Assembly: GCF_003646465.1 (NCBI RefSeq)
Contig: NZ_QZEX01000004.1
Coordinates: 62,001-126,000 of the forward strand
From: Chachezhania antarctica
GTDB lineage: Bacteria > Pseudomonadota > Alphaproteobacteria > Rhodobacterales > Rhodobacteraceae
Direction of reading: 5' to 3'
Length of the DNA: 64,000 nucleotides
Position numbers and translations under genes: made by a program. The notes beneath the pieces were generated by a model that ran no database searches, was not told the DNA's origin, and was given only the letters and a program-made list of their open reading frames with translations. Numbering within the stretch: the stretch's first letter is position 1; the number at the start of each line of letters is the position of its first letter. Below are positions 43,690-54,624 of this stretch, piece after piece.

Positions 43690-44170
43690 CTTGCGGTGTC
43701 TCGGGGATCGAGGCCGACAGCGCATCGCGCCACGCGTCCAGCCGTTCGGCCAGGGCGGGATCGCTGATCGCAAGGATTCCGGCGGCCATCAACCCGGCAT
43801 TGGCGGCACCGGCGGCCCCGATGGCCATGGTGGCCACGGGAAAGCCGCGGGGCATCTGGACGATGGAATAAAGCGAATCGACGCCGGACAGCGCTTTCGT
43901 CTGCACAGGCACACCGATCACGGGCACGCGGGTTTTGGATGCCATCATGCCCGGCAGATGCGCGGCCCCGCCGGCGCCGGCGATGATCACCTTCAACCCG
44001 CGCGAGGCGGCGGTCTTACCGTATTCCCACAGCCGGTCGGGCGTGCGGTGGGCGGACACGATGCGGGATTCGTAGGACACGCCCAGTTCGTCGAGCATGC
44101 GCGCGGCTTCCCGCATGGTCGGCCAGTCGGACTGGCTGCCCATGATGATCCCTACGTCCGGATTGGCCAT
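43682..44170 (-). CDS. purE: 5-(carboxyamino)imidazole ribonucleotide mutase PurE
   Basis: A 162-residue class I PurE that converts N5-CAIR to [24 protein letters not shown], the catalytic-histidine region [14 protein letters not shown] and [16 protein letters not shown] are all present. The ATG at 44170 starts MANPDVG; an ATG nine bases earlier is possible. It pairs with purK by overlap. A DUF465 gene lies 76 bases upstream on the same strand. Confidence 0.97.
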   Translation of the reverse strand: MANPDVGIIMGSQSDWPTMREAARMLDELGVSYESRIVSAHRTPDRLWEYGKTAASRGLKVIIAGAGGAAHLPGMMASKTRVPVIGVPVQTKALSGVDSLYSIVQMPRGFPVATMAIGAAGAANAGLMAAGILAISDPALAERLDAWRDALSASIPETPQDD

Positions 44171-44246
44171 ACACGTCACTCGCTCGGGTAAAATCAGGCG
44201 GTTCGCTTACGGCAAATGCGGCAGCGGCGCAATGGGAGGACGGGGA

Positions 44247-44471
44247 TCAGGCGATGATATCGGGGGTCAGCCGGTCTTCGATCAGGGCGATCCTGTCCTT
44301 CAGCGCCAGCTTCTGCTTTTTCAGGCGGCGCACCGTCAGCTGGTCGGCCGTGCCGCGTTCGGTCAGCGCCATGATGGCCTCGTCAAGATCGCGGTGCTGT
44401 CGGCGGAACACTTCCAGTTCCACGGCCAGCACATCGTCCGTCTTCATCGATAGATCTGTCGGAGCGTTCAT
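44247..44471 (-). CDS. DUF465 (YdcH-like) small coiled-coil protein, second copy
   Basis: A 74-residue helical protein (LEVFRRQHRDLDEAIMALTE, then RRLKKQKLALKDRIALIEDR) of the DUF465 family. GAGGATTGG precedes the ATG at 44471; an in-frame ATG at 44516 was rejected. It diverges from the hsp20 promoter region and lies ahead of purEK. Function unknown; it is longer than and only loosely similar to the copy at 14866. Confidence 0.82.
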   Translation of the reverse strand: MNAPTDLSMKTDDVLAVELEVFRRQHRDLDEAIMALTERGTADQLTVRRLKKQKLALKDRIALIEDRLTPDIIA

Positions 44472-44546
44472 TCCAATCCTCGGCAAGAACGGTGAAGCGA
44501 TTTCGGTAAGGGACATGATACTTGGCGAACCCGGTTCCGCCTAGCC

Positions 44547-44575
44547 CTTGTGACCGACATGATTTCTACCCATAT
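44547..44575 (+). promoter_or_regulatory. Heat-shock (RpoH-type) promoter for hsp20
   Basis: CTTGTGA (44547-44553), a 15-base spacer and CCCATAT (44569-44575) fit the sigma-32 pattern (CTTGAA-N-CCCAT-T) well. The spot is 68 bases before the GTG of the Hsp20 gene. No CIRCE is present here, so hsp20 and groESL use different heat-shock controls. Confidence 0.7.
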
Positions 44576-44642
44576 TAACACAAGCGCGGTTGCCGAAACG
44601 GGACCGTGCCAACCGTCGCTTTGGACATGAAGGACGAAAAAG

Positions 44643-45056
44643 GTGTCGAAACTTACCTTGGGCGCGTATCCGCACCTGCTTGGCTTCGAACAGCTGGAAC
44701 GGCTGCTTGAACGCACGGCCAAGACCGGCAACGAAGGGTATCCGCCGTTCAATATCGAACAGACCTCGGATCATTCCTATCGGATCACGCTGGCGGTTGC
44801 CGGCTTTTCCGAAAGCGACTTGTCGATCGTCGTCGAGGACCGCCAGCTGGTGATCCGGGGACGGCAGACCGATGACAGCGAAGGCCGGATCTTCCTGCAT
44901 CGCGGCATCGCCGCCCGTCAGTTCCAGCGCAGTTTCGTGCTGGCCGATGGCGTCGAAGTGGGCGAAGCAGTGATCGAGAACGGTCTTCTTCATGTCGATC
45001 TGACCCGCGCCGTGCCGGAACCCGTCGTTCAGACGATCAATATCAGGAAGGGGTAA
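44643..45056 (+). CDS. Small heat-shock protein Hsp20 (IbpA-like)
   Basis: A 137-residue alpha-crystallin-domain chaperone that binds unfolding proteins. YPPFNIEQTSDHSYRITLAVAG and the VVEDRQLVIRGRQ strand, then GIAARQFQRSFVLADGVEV, ENGLLHVDLTRAVPE are the IbpA-type signature. It starts with GTG after AAGGACGAAAAA. It is followed three bases later by the DUF1150 gene, with which it forms a conserved pair in Rhodobacteraceae. Confidence 0.93.
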   Translation: MSKLTLGAYPHLLGFEQLERLLERTAKTGNEGYPPFNIEQTSDHSYRITLAVAGFSESDLSIVVEDRQLVIRGRQTDDSEGRIFLHRGIAARQFQRSFVLADGVEVGEAVIENGLLHVDLTRAVPEPVVQTINIRKG

Positions 45057-45059
45057 GCC

Positions 45060-45284
45060 ATGAATACGCCATTCGATTTCAATGCCGGCGGCAAGGCTAT
45101 CGTCTACGTGAAAGCCGTGGACGCGAAAGACCTGCCGGACGAAGTGCAATCGCAGATGCAGGACCTTGACCGGGTTTATGCCGTGCACGATGCCGAAGGC
45201 CAGCAGCTGGCGCTTGTCGCCGACCGCAACCTGGCGTTCGACCTGGCCCGCCAGCACGACTTTTCACCCGTGACGGTGCACTGA
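45060..45284 (+). CDS. DUF1150 family small protein
   Basis: A 74-residue acidic protein (MNTPFDFNAGGKAIVYVKAV...DLDRVYAVHDAEGQQLALVADRNLAF) matching DUF1150. Function unknown; its place three bases after hsp20 with its own AAGGGG site implies co-induction by heat and perhaps a chaperone-linked role. Its stop codon forms part of a GACGCCG/CGGCGTC hairpin (45284-45302) shared with the end of the converging glycosyltransferase gene. Confidence 0.9.
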   Translation: MNTPFDFNAGGKAIVYVKAVDAKDLPDEVQSQMQDLDRVYAVHDAEGQQLALVADRNLAFDLARQHDFSPVTVH

Positions 45285-45289
45285 CGCCG

Positions 45290-46117
45290 CTAAACGGCGT
45301 CCTCCCACACGATATCGGCCGGCAGCCTGTGTTCGTACCGCGCCAGTGCGCGGGCAAACAGGCTGCCTTCGGGCGGGCGCCTGTGAATGTTGATCTTGTG
45401 ATGGACATGCAGGCCCAGCACCTCCGGATCCTCGTCGATCCGTGAAGGCTCTGCCGGGTCGTAGAAACGTTCGGTTTCCTTCCCGTTCCAGATGTAGAAC
45501 GGCTTGGTCCCAAGCGCGTATTTCGTCAGCCCATGCGTCTTGGCAAGCTGCGTGAACGCGTCGTTGCCATAGATCGTGATGCCCAGATCGCGGGGGGAAA
45601 ACGCCTTGCCCTGCAACCGCCAGACCAGCGGCTTCAGCACCCGGCGGCGCCAGCCCAGCCAATGGGGCATAAGGTCGGGATCGTCGTAGACACGGTTGTA
45701 ATCCGCGATCATCGGGCTGTCCTTCGGCAGGTAGAACACGGGCGAGCCGATGCGGTGGCTGTCCTCCCACGCGAAGAAGGGCTTTGACGAGTCTACGTCG
45801 AACGGGCGGAACAGCAGGATATCGGTGTCGAGCCACAGGCCCAGGTCCAGCTCCATCATGCGGATGCGGAACAGGTCGCTGAAATTGGCGATGGATTGCG
45901 GGCCGGCGCGGTGGGCGTGGAGGATCGGCTTCAACCGGTCGACATAGGCCGCCGACAGGACCGGTTCGGCGTCCTTCACCGTCACGCCATCGGGCACGTT
46001 TTCGGGCGGCTCGAAGGCATAAAGATCGACCTCGAACCCGTTTTCCAGCCACGAGGCAAGGCACAGCGCGCCCAGGTTGTGGATGCGGCCCGAATGCCAG
46101 AAGCTTGCCAGTTTCAT
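45290..46117 (-). CDS. Glycosyltransferase-like protein (GT32/capsule type)
   Basis: A 275-residue protein. The DXD motif is in MMELDLGLWLDTDILLFRPF, after the conserved SIANFSDLFRIRMM (GT32-type 'SD..R...L' pattern). Related proteins transfer sugars onto polysaccharides or lipids. There is no signal peptide. No other polysaccharide genes surround it, so the acceptor is unknown. The ATG at 46117 begins MKLASFWHSGRIHNLG. It converges with DUF1150 across a five-base gap. Confidence 0.8.
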   Translation of the reverse strand: MKLASFWHSGRIHNLGALCLASWLENGFEVDLYAFEPPENVPDGVTVKDAEPVLSAAYVDRLKPILHAHRAGPQSIANFSDLFRIRMMELDLGLWLDTDILLFRPFDVDSSKPFFAWEDSHRIGSPVFYLPKDSPMIADYNRVYDDPDLMPHWLGWRRRVLKPLVWRLQGKAFSPRDLGITIYGNDAFTQLAKTHGLTKYALGTKPFYIWNGKETERFYDPAEPSRIDEDPEVLGLHVHHKINIHRRPPEGSLFARALARYEHRLPADIVWEDAV

Positions 46118-46169
46118 GTCGTCCCGCCCGTGATGGTACCGAGACGTGACTTAGCCGAGACGCGCGCCG

Positions 46170-46207
46170 AATAAAAGAAACCGCCCCGACGCAGGGCCGG
46201 GGCGGTT
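46170..46207 (-). terminator. Intrinsic terminator of sat/cysC
   Basis: AACCGCCCCG (46179-46188) and CGGGGCGGTT (46198-46207) form a perfect 10-bp stem; on the minus strand it is followed by TCTTTTATT. It lies 43 bases beyond the sat/cysC stop. Confidence 0.9.
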
Positions 46208-46249
46208 CAAATCAGATAGCGATCAGATCAGTTGGTGATCAGATCAGGA

Positions 46250-47977
<1,728 letters not shown>

Positions 47978-48166
47978 TACGTCTCTCGATAAATGCATGT
48001 TACGTAGCGGCCGGTGGGTCGAGACGCGGCCAAGTGTGCCTTAGACCTCTCGTCGCGCATATGTCCAGCACGGGAGGCGGGAAAGGCCACGAATGCGTGC
48101 TTTTGTCCTGCCTGAAGTGTCAAAAATGCTGCCACTGCGAAGGCTGGGTTCCAAGATTCTCGGAAA

Positions 48167-49867
48167 TTATTCCTCATTCCGGGCGTCAATCGCCAGATTT
48201 GCGTCCAGATTGCTGCACTGCGGCACGGCCAGCGCGCGCAGCGGCGTGTCCAGCCCCCGGAGGTCGAAGTCCTGAAGCGGCAGGCCGCTGGTGTCGATGC
48301 CCGCGGCGGTCAGGACGTCGTCCGAAATCAGAAGCTCGACCTCTTCGACCTTGGTCTGCGCTTCCAGCCGGCTGGCAGTATTGACGGTGTCGCCGATCAG
48401 GGTGCGGGGCGCGTTGCCTGCCGCCCCGATCTCGCCCAGCACCAGAAGGCCCAGGTGCACGCCCACACCGATCTTGATCTCGGGGTCGCCGTGCACCTTC
48501 AGCGCCTCGTTGAACCCGTCGAGCGCGGAGCCGATCTGGCGGATCGCCTCCAGCGCCGCGCGGGCCGAGCTTTCGGCATCGGCGGTTTCGAACACCGCAA
48601 GGAAACCGTCGCCCAGGTACTTGTCGACGGTGCCGCCCACGCGCTGGATCGGGGGGACGACGGCATCGAAGAACCGGTTCAGCAGGAAGACGACGTCATA
48701 GGGCAATTGCCCCGAGGTGCGGGCGGTGAAGCCGCGCATGTCGAGAAACAGGATCGCCAGCCGTCGTTCTTCGCCCTGGCTGGCATGGGCGCGGCCACGG
48801 CGCCCGTCGGGCTGGAAGACGCGGAAGACGGTCAGGTCGGACATGGGCCGGATCTGGCAGGCCAGCCGCGCATTGGGCGGCGCACGGACCGCGCGCAGCG
48901 TCCGCAATTCGCCCGGCTCCGGCGGTGGCAGGTCTTCGCCCCCGGTCTCGACGATCACCCGGCAGGTGGAACACCGGCCCCGGCCGCCGCACAGCGCGGT
49001 ATGGGGCACGTTGTTCACCTTCGACATCGCCAGAAGTGTCATTCCCTTCTGTGCATGCACGTCGGGCCCGTCGATATAATGCACCCGGATCGACGACCGC
49101 CCGGCGATGATCCGGCGCAGGATGTTCCAGCACATGGCGGCCGCCAGCAGGCAAAGGAACACGATCAACGCCCGGTCCGAGATCTGGGCGAGACGCGTGA
49201 AAGCCGCGCCGTCGGGCCAGTTCACCGACGCGGCGAAGGATTGAAACGTCTCCGGGTCGCTGGTTGCGGCAACGATGCGGCGGCCTTCGACAAGGTAGCC
49301 CGTCAGCGCGTAGGCCGGGATCAGGACGGCCACGCCCGACAGGACGGGCGTCCAGCGGGCCCACCAGCGCGTCAGCCGCAGCCACATGTGCAGGCCGATG
49401 CAGGCATGCGTCCAGACGATCAGCAGCAGCAGGCACTGCTGCAGCCCGCTTGTGGTGCCCCACACCAGCCGGATCAGGAAGGCGAAGCTGTCATCGACGT
49501 CGTAAAGCACATGCGCCACGTGGGTGTGCACCACGTGCGCGATCAGGAAAAACGGGATCAGGAAGCCCAGTACAAGCTGCACCCAATCGGCGGCCGCCAT
49601 CCGAAGGCTGCGCTTCTGCGCCACCTTCATCAGCGCAAGGCCCGCGTGCACCAGAATCGCAAGTATCAGAAGCGCGGTGACCGGCGGAAATCGGGTGACG
49701 GCCACGCGCCAATCCTGCATTTGCGCCATCAGCTCGGCCGAAAACAGGCCCAGCCCGATGTTCAGGAAATGGGTCAGCGCGAAGGCGAACAGCACCAGCC
49801 CCGAGGCAATGCGCGCCCGTGTCGCCCAGCTTCCGCGCCAGAGTGCCGTCACGGGCCGCTCTCCCAT
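48167..49867 (-). CDS. Membrane adenylate cyclase with 6TM anchor and [2Fe-2S] ferredoxin domain
   Basis: A 566-residue class III cyclase in three parts. Residues ~1-250 form about six membrane helices with histidines (H33, H74, H111, H114, H116, H119, H154, H160) resembling cytochrome b/SdhC-type heme anchors. Residues ~258-350 form a plant-type [2Fe-2S] domain with C293, C299, C302 and C337. Residues ~365-545 are the catalytic domain: metal aspartates D376 (LFLDMRGFT) and D420 (KYLGDGFLA), K416 for adenine, and N496/R500 in DTVNTASR. All catalytic residues are present, so cAMP synthesis is expected, probably set by quinone-pool or redox state as described for a rhizobial CyaC. Heme binding is an inference. 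It lies 42 bases from trxB. Confidence 0.88.
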   Translation of the reverse strand: MGERPVTALWRGSWATRARIASGLVLFAFALTHFLNIGLGLFSAELMAQMQDWRVAVTRFPPVTALLILAILVHAGLALMKVAQKRSLRMAAADWVQLVLGFLIPFFLIAHVVHTHVAHVLYDVDDSFAFLIRLVWGTTSGLQQCLLLLIVWTHACIGLHMWLRLTRWWARWTPVLSGVAVLIPAYALTGYLVEGRRIVAATSDPETFQSFAASVNWPDGAAFTRLAQISDRALIVFLCLLAAAMCWNILRRIIAGRSSIRVHYIDGPDVHAQKGMTLLAMSKVNNVPHTALCGGRGRCSTCRVIVETGGEDLPPPEPGELRTLRAVRAPPNARLACQIRPMSDLTVFRVFQPDGRRGRAHASQGEERRLAILFLDMRGFTARTSGQLPYDVVFLLNRFFDAVVPPIQRVGGTVDKYLGDGFLAVFETADAESSARAALEAIRQIGSALDGFNEALKVHGDPEIKIGVGVHLGLLVLGEIGAAGNAPRTLIGDTVNTASRLEAQTKVEEVELLISDDVLTAAGIDTSGLPLQDFDLRGLDTPLRALAVPQCSNLDANLAIDARNEE

Positions 49868-49909
49868 ACCTGCCCCTCGCCGGTTCCTGGAGAAGGGCAG
49901 GGCACCGGC

Positions 49910-50851
49910 CTATTCGTTTTCGGCCAGAAAGCGTTCTGCCTCAAGGGCTGCCATGCATCCCATGCCGGCGCTGGTCACGGCCTGGCGGTACTTGTGGTCG
50001 GTCAGGTCGCCCGCGGCAAAGACGCCGGGGATCGACGTGGCGGTGCTGTCGGGCTGGGTGACGACATAGCCGCCCATGTGGGTTTCCAGCTGATCGATGA
50101 CCAGTTCGTTGGACGGCGCATGGCCGATGGCCACGAAAACGCCCTTGGTCGGGATCTCGGACACCACGCCGGTATCGACATGGCGGACCTTCACCGACTC
50201 GACCCCCAGCGGGCTGTCGGTGCCCACGACTTCTTCCAGCACGTGGTGCCACAGCGGTTCGATCTTGGGGTTCTTCATCAGACGGTCGATCAGGATCTTT
50301 TCCGCGCGCAATTCGTTGCGGCGGTGGACCAGCGTGACCTTCGACGCGAAGTTGGTCAGGAAGAGCGCTTCCTCGACGGCGGTGTTGCCGCCGCCGATCA
50401 CCACGATCTCCTGCCCGCGGTAGAAGAAGCCATCGCAGGTGGCGCAGGCCGAGACGCCGAAGCCCTTGAACTTCTCCTCGGACGGAATGCCCAGCCACTT
50501 GGCGCGGGCGCCGGTGGCAAGGATCACCGCGTCAGCCTTGTAGACGGCGCCGCTGTCGGCCGTGGCCGTGAACGGGCGTTCGGACAGGTCCAGATCGGTG
50601 ATGATGTCGCTGACGATCTCGGTCCCCATGGCGCGGGCATGTTCTTCCATGCGCACCATCAGGTCGGGGCCCTGCACCTCGCTGTCGCCGGGCCAGTTCT
50701 CGACCTCGGTTGTGGTGGTCAGCTGACCGCCCGGTTCGATGCCCTGGATCAGCACGGGCTCCAGCATCGCGCGCGATGCATAGACGGCGGCAGTATAGCC
50801 TGCCGGGCCGGAACCGATGATCAGGACCTTGACGTGGCGGGGGTCGGACAT
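49910..50851 (-). CDS. trxB: Thioredoxin-disulfide reductase
   Basis: A 313-residue low-molecular-weight thioredoxin reductase: FAD loop [18 protein letters not shown], redox-active [15 protein letters not shown] (CATC), NADPH loop [16 protein letters not shown] and the C-terminal [17 protein letters not shown]. It recycles thioredoxin with NADPH. The ATG at 50851 is followed upstream by a 200-base gap shared with the divergent Lrp-type regulator, which could control it. Confidence 0.97.
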   Translation of the reverse strand: MSDPRHVKVLIIGSGPAGYTAAVYASRAMLEPVLIQGIEPGGQLTTTTEVENWPGDSEVQGPDLMVRMEEHARAMGTEIVSDIITDLDLSERPFTATADSGAVYKADAVILATGARAKWLGIPSEEKFKGFGVSACATCDGFFYRGQEIVVIGGGNTAVEEALFLTNFASKVTLVHRRNELRAEKILIDRLMKNPKIEPLWHHVLEEVVGTDSPLGVESVKVRHVDTGVVSEIPTKGVFVAIGHAPSNELVIDQLETHMGGYVVTQPDSTATSIPGVFAAGDLTDHKYRQAVTSAGMGCMAALEAERFLAENE

Positions 50852-50998
50852 GTGGGGCTGCTCCTTACGCTGCGGCAGGGGAGACGATCCTGCCGGACAC
50901 CGGATATAGCCCTGTCACTACGGGACTTGAAGGGTTAACCGGACTTCTGCAAAAAGCACGGAACATGCTGCGCAATGTTGCGCCGCGGCGAAATATTA

Positions 50999-51026
50999 TT
51001 GCGCGTTTCGGTGTCCCTGTTATAAG
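50999..51026 (+). promoter_or_regulatory. Probable promoter of the Lrp-type regulator gene
   Basis: TTGCGC (50999-51004), 16-base spacer, TATAAG (51021-51026), 26 bases before the ATG of the regulator. An AT-rich patch (GAAATATTATT) just upstream is the kind of site Lrp proteins bind, so autoregulation and effects on divergent trxB are possible. Confidence 0.55.
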
Positions 51027-51052
51027 AAACGCAAATTGCTGGAGAGCACTGA

Positions 51053-51553
51053 ATGCCCGACGCCCGTCTGGATCCGATCGACCGCAAGATTCTTTCCGAA
51101 CTGCAGGCCGATGGGCGGATGACCAATGTCGAATTGGCCAAACGCGTTGGCATATCAGCCCCGCCTTGCCTGCGCCGGGTGCGCACCCTGGAAGAACAGG
51201 GCCTGATCCGCGGCTACCATGCCGACGTGAATTCGCGCGAGCTGGGATTCGAGGTTCAGGTCTTCGTGATGGTCGGACTGGAAAGCCAGGCGCAGACGGA
51301 ACTGTCGGCGTTCGAGGAGCGCTGCCGCCATTGGTCGCTGGTCCGCGAATGTCACATGCTGAACGGCGAGGTCGATTTCATCATCAAGTGCGTGGCGCCC
51401 GACCTGTCGAGCTTTCAGATCTTCCTGACCGACGATCTGCTGTCCACGCCCAACGTCGCCAGCGTCAAGACATCGCTGGTGATCCGCACCGCCAAGGACG
51501 ATCCGGGCGTGCCGTTCGAAGTGCTGGAAGACCGGCTGAGCCGCAGCGCCTGA
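51053..51553 (+). CDS. Lrp/AsnC family transcriptional regulator
   Basis: A 166-residue regulator: helix-turn-helix LDPIDRKILSELQADGRMTN...AKRVGISAPPCLRRV, then a RAM/ligand-binding domain (VFVMVGLESQAQTELSAFEE; HMLNGEVDFIIKCVA). It resembles Lrp-type global regulators of amino-acid genes more than local AsnC types, but targets cannot be read here. It is divergent from trxB and converges with pgeF, ten bases apart. Confidence 0.9.
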   Translation: MPDARLDPIDRKILSELQADGRMTNVELAKRVGISAPPCLRRVRTLEEQGLIRGYHADVNSRELGFEVQVFVMVGLESQAQTELSAFEERCRHWSLVRECHMLNGEVDFIIKCVAPDLSSFQIFLTDDLLSTPNVASVKTSLVIRTAKDDPGVPFEVLEDRLSRSA

Positions 51554-51563
51554 GGCGATACGG

Positions 51564-52328
51564 CTAGAGCCGGATGCACGAGATCATGCGCCCGTAATCC
51601 GCCTCGCCCGCATGGGTCGTGCGGCGGAAGGAAAAGAACCTTTCGGGATCGGAATAGGTGCAGTGCCGGGTCCATTCGGCCGAGCCCACGCCCGCCTGCC
51701 GCAAGCGATAGAGCCCGAAGCCCGGAAGATCGAACATCATCCGGTCGCTTTCGCCATTTGCGAAGAAACGGGCGTATTCGGGATCTTCGACCATGAAATC
51801 CTCGAAGAACTCCGGCCCGACCTCGTAGGCGCGCTGGCTTATGCTGGGCCCGATCACGGCGGCGATGTTGGCGCGGTTGGCGCCAAGTGCTTCCATCGCA
51901 GCCACGGTGGATTCCAGCACGCCGCCCAGGGCACCCCGCCAGCCCGCATGGGCGGCCCCGATCACGCCGGCCTCGGCATCCGCGAAGAGAACCGGCTGAC
52001 AATCGGCCGCCAGCACGGACAGCGCGAGGCCGGGCACGTTGGTCACCATCCCGTCTGCCTTGGGCTTCTCCGGCAGCGGTTCCGTCACCGTGATCACGTC
52101 GGGCGAATGGACCTGGTGCAGGCCGATCAGCGCGTCGGGGTCCAGCCCCATGGCGCCGGCCACGCGCGCGCGATTCATCGACACGGCCTGCGACTGGTCG
52201 GACGATCCCTGCCCGCAGTTCAGCCCGGCGAAGATCCCCGACGATGCCCCGCCGCGGCGGGAAAAGAAGCCGTGCCGGACGGGGGCCAGACTGTCCGAGG
52301 TGATGATGTCGAGTGTCGCCTGGCTCAT
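51564..52328 (-). CDS. pgeF: Peptidoglycan editing factor PgeF (YfiH, laccase-domain family)
   Basis: A 254-residue protein: HGFFSRRGGASSGIFAGLNCG at the N-terminus, LIGLHQVHSPDVI, VLAADCQPVLFADAEAGVIG and AHAGWRGALGGVLEST with the conserved Cys and His zinc/copper ligands. In enterobacteria PgeF removes wrongly added L-serine containing muropeptide precursors; older annotations say polyphenol oxidase or laccase. The ATG overlaps the midA stop by four bases, forming lgt-midA-pgeF. Confidence 0.93.
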   Translation of the reverse strand: MSQATLDIITSDSLAPVRHGFFSRRGGASSGIFAGLNCGQGSSDQSQAVSMNRARVAGAMGLDPDALIGLHQVHSPDVITVTEPLPEKPKADGMVTNVPGLALSVLAADCQPVLFADAEAGVIGAAHAGWRGALGGVLESTVAAMEALGANRANIAAVIGPSISQRAYEVGPEFFEDFMVEDPEYARFFANGESDRMMFDLPGFGLYRLRQAGVGSAEWTRHCTYSDPERFFSFRRTTHAGEADYGRMISCIRL

Positions 52329-53392
52329 GTGCCGGTTCCTGCAATTGGCGCTGCTCCGCCCGGGGTCAGGCCCAGCACCTGGAACAGGTTTCCCATTTCA
52401 TCGGGGTGCGTCAACCTGCGATGCGCGGCGATATGAGTTTCCAGCGCCGAACCCTGCAACCCGCGGGCCAATGCCTGCGCACGCGCCGTGATGCCCAGCC
52501 GTTCAAGGAACACGCCCTGCGGGGTCAGCGGGGCGGGGTGGCAGCCGGCCTCGGACGCGATAGAAGCCAGCGGTTCGAAATCGACATGGGCCGTCAGATC
52601 GGCGTCGCCCGGCGTGTCGAGGGGCGGGCAATCCTTGTGATCGCGCAGCGCCTGCAGCGTGTCGCTCAGCGAATGCCAGCCGCCATAATCGATGATCAGC
52701 GCCGCGCCGCCGTGCTGGCCGATGCGGTGGGCGACCTCGGCCATGATCGGGGTGGCGGGTTCGCAGATCTCGACCACGTCGCCGTCGCGCGTGTCGGCCA
52801 GCCGATCCGCCAGCGCATGTTGCGGCGCCTCGGGCCCCAGCGCGAAATGCAGGCCGTCCGGCCCCGCCGCGATCAGCCGTTCGTGCCAGCCGCTGGGCCC
52901 ACGCTGAAACTGGCGGATGGGCAGGGCATCGAAGAATTCGTTGGCGATCAGGAACAGCGGGCCGTCGGGCAGGTCGCCTGCCGTGTTGCACCAGACGGGA
53001 GCGTGCCCCTTCAGCGCCGCGGCCTGCGCTTTCCGCAGGGGACCAGAGGCTTCGACAAGTGCCACCGTCGCCGCGTCGTGAAACCCGGGAACACCTTTCG
53101 TGGCGCGCAGCAGGTCGGCCATCAGCGTCCCGCGCCCGGGGCCCAGTTCCGCCAGCACGAAGGGGGAGGGGCAGCGCTGATCCATCCAAGCCTGCGCAAG
53201 GGCCAGGCCGATCAGTTCACCGAACATCTGGCTGATCTCGGGGGCGGTGGTGAAATCGCCCGCGGCCCCCAGCGGATCGCGCATGCTGTAGTAGCCGAAT
53301 TCCGGGTGCCACAGGCATTCGGCCATGTAATCGGCCACCTTCATCGGCCCGGTGGCGCGGATCCTTGATATCAGCCGGTCTTCCAGCGTCAT
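52325..53392 (-). CDS. SAM-dependent methyltransferase, MidA/NDUFAF7 family
   Basis: A 355-residue class I methyltransferase: [48 protein letters not shown], the SAM loop [18 protein letters not shown], and [16 protein letters not shown], all standard for the NDUFAF7/MidA family. The mitochondrial homologue dimethylates an arginine of a complex I subunit needed for assembly, so a complex I role is a fair inference. The ATG at 53392 overlaps the lgt stop; an open extension upstream lies within lgt and was rejected. Confidence 0.92.
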   Translation of the reverse strand: MTLEDRLISRIRATGPMKVADYMAECLWHPEFGYYSMRDPLGAAGDFTTAPEISQMFGELIGLALAQAWMDQRCPSPFVLAELGPGRGTLMADLLRATKGVPGFHDAATVALVEASGPLRKAQAAALKGHAPVWCNTAGDLPDGPLFLIANEFFDALPIRQFQRGPSGWHERLIAAGPDGLHFALGPEAPQHALADRLADTRDGDVVEICEPATPIMAEVAHRIGQHGGAALIIDYGGWHSLSDTLQALRDHKDCPPLDTPGDADLTAHVDFEPLASIASEAGCHPAPLTPQGVFLERLGITARAQALARGLQGSALETHIAAHRRLTHPDEMGNLFQVLGLTPGGAAPIAGTGT

Positions 53393-54300
53393 GGCGCCAC
53401 GACCGCGCGGCGCCTCGCGCGGATGGCCAGCCACAGACCAAGCGCGATCATCGGCAGCGACAGGGTCTGCCCCATGGTCAGGCCCACGCCGTCGACATGG
53501 AAGGCCAGTCCCAGCGGATTGCCGGGCTCGACGAATTGCGCATCCGGTTGCCGGAAGAATTCGACGATGAAGCGCGCGATGCCGTAGCCCGCGAAGAACG
53601 TGCCGCTGACGAGCCCGGGACAGCGGAACCCGTTGCGGCGATAGACCAGCCACAAGAGCACGGCGCCAAGGATCAGGCCTTCCAGTGCCGCTTCATAGAG
53701 TTGCGACGGGTGACGCGCGCAGTAGCCCGGCACGATCCCGGCGCAGTCCTGCGCGTAGTAGCCGGGGAAGACGACGGCCCAGGGGAGATCGCTGGGGCGG
53801 CCCCAAAGCTCGGCATTGATGAAATTGGCCATGCGGCCAAGGAACAGCCCGGGCGGCACGGTGAAGGCGATCATGTCGGCGGCGGACAGTTGCGGGATGC
53901 CTTGCCGCCACGTGTAAAGCCACGAGGCCACGATCACGCCCAGAAGCCCGCCGTGAAACGCCATGCCGCCTTGCCAGATCTGCAGGATCAAGCCCGGGTT
54001 CTCCAGATAGAAGCCCGGCTGGTAGAACAGCACGAAGCCCAGCCGCCCGCCGATGATCACGCCCAGGATGATCCAGGTCAGCAATTCCTCGATCTGCCGG
54101 GGGCTCATGGGCGGCGTGTCGCCGGGCCAGAGCGCCGGGCGCTTCACCGCGCCCACGGCCATGCGCCACGCGATGGCGATGCCGGCGATATAGGCCAGCG
54201 CGTACCAGCGCAGCGCGAACTCCATCCCGAAGGCAGAGATCGTGAACAGCTCGGGCGAGATATCGGGAAATTGGATCACAGCTTGCATGGCGCCAGTCAT
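53389..54300 (-). CDS. lgt: Prolipoprotein diacylglyceryl transferase
   Basis: A ~303-residue inner-membrane enzyme with seven hydrophobic helices that adds diacylglycerol to the lipobox cysteine of prolipoproteins, such as the two small ones in this window. Signatures: [35 protein letters not shown] and [14 protein letters not shown] with the essential His and Arg residues. Start at 54300 (or 54288). It heads the coupled lgt-midA-pgeF run and diverges from ubiK. Confidence 0.96.
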   Translation of the reverse strand: MTGAMQAVIQFPDISPELFTISAFGMEFALRWYALAYIAGIAIAWRMAVGAVKRPALWPGDTPPMSPRQIEELLTWIILGVIIGGRLGFVLFYQPGFYLENPGLILQIWQGGMAFHGGLLGVIVASWLYTWRQGIPQLSAADMIAFTVPPGLFLGRMANFINAELWGRPSDLPWAVVFPGYYAQDCAGIVPGYCARHPSQLYEAALEGLILGAVLLWLVYRRNGFRCPGLVSGTFFAGYGIARFIVEFFRQPDAQFVEPGNPLGLAFHVDGVGLTMGQTLSLPMIALGLWLAIRARRRAVVAP

Positions 54301-54384
54301 TGCCTTCGGTCCCGCGGCGAAGTCAACCTTGCCCGCGCGGCCCTGCCTGCCCATATAGGGTGCAAAGCGACAGAGAGATGACCC

Positions 54385-54624
54385 ATGCAAACCCGCAGCA
54401 AGATCTTTGACGACATATCCCACCTGATGACCAACGCGATGGGCGTGGCCCAGGGCGCGCGCGACGAGGCCGAGACGGCCATGAAGTCGATGCTCGACCG
54501 CTGGCTGGCCGACCGTGACCTGGTCACGCGCGAGGAATTCGACGCCGTGCGCGCCATGGCCCAGAAGGCGCGCGAAGAAAACGCCGCGCTGGAAGCGCGC
54601 ATCGCCGCGCTGGAAAGCAAGTAA
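54385..54624 (+). CDS. ubiK: Accessory factor UbiK family protein (BMFP domain)
   Basis: A 79-residue helical protein: [20 protein letters not shown], then [21 protein letters not shown] and a coiled-coil end ([17 protein letters not shown]). This is the BMFP/UbiK pattern. In enterobacteria UbiK binds UbiJ and supports late, aerobic ubiquinone steps. Divergent from lgt; followed by a 363-base gap. Confidence 0.88.
   Translation: MQTRSKIFDDISHLMTNAMGVAQGARDEAETAMKSMLDRWLADRDLVTREEFDAVRAMAQKAREENAALEARIAALESK

Noticed and set aside
44590..44642. ROSE-type RNA thermometer ahead of hsp20
   Set aside because: The leader lacks the U(U/C)GCU motif facing the ribosome site; an RpoH-type promoter explains heat control better.
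46204..46220. GGTTCAAATC-like sequence resembling a tRNA T-loop
   Set aside because: It belongs to the right arm of the sat/cysC terminator, and no acceptor, D or anticodon stems can be built around it.
48455..50938. 827-codon plus-strand frame opposite the cyclase and trxB
   Set aside because: It spans two well-identified minus-strand genes and their gap. No domain is recognisable.
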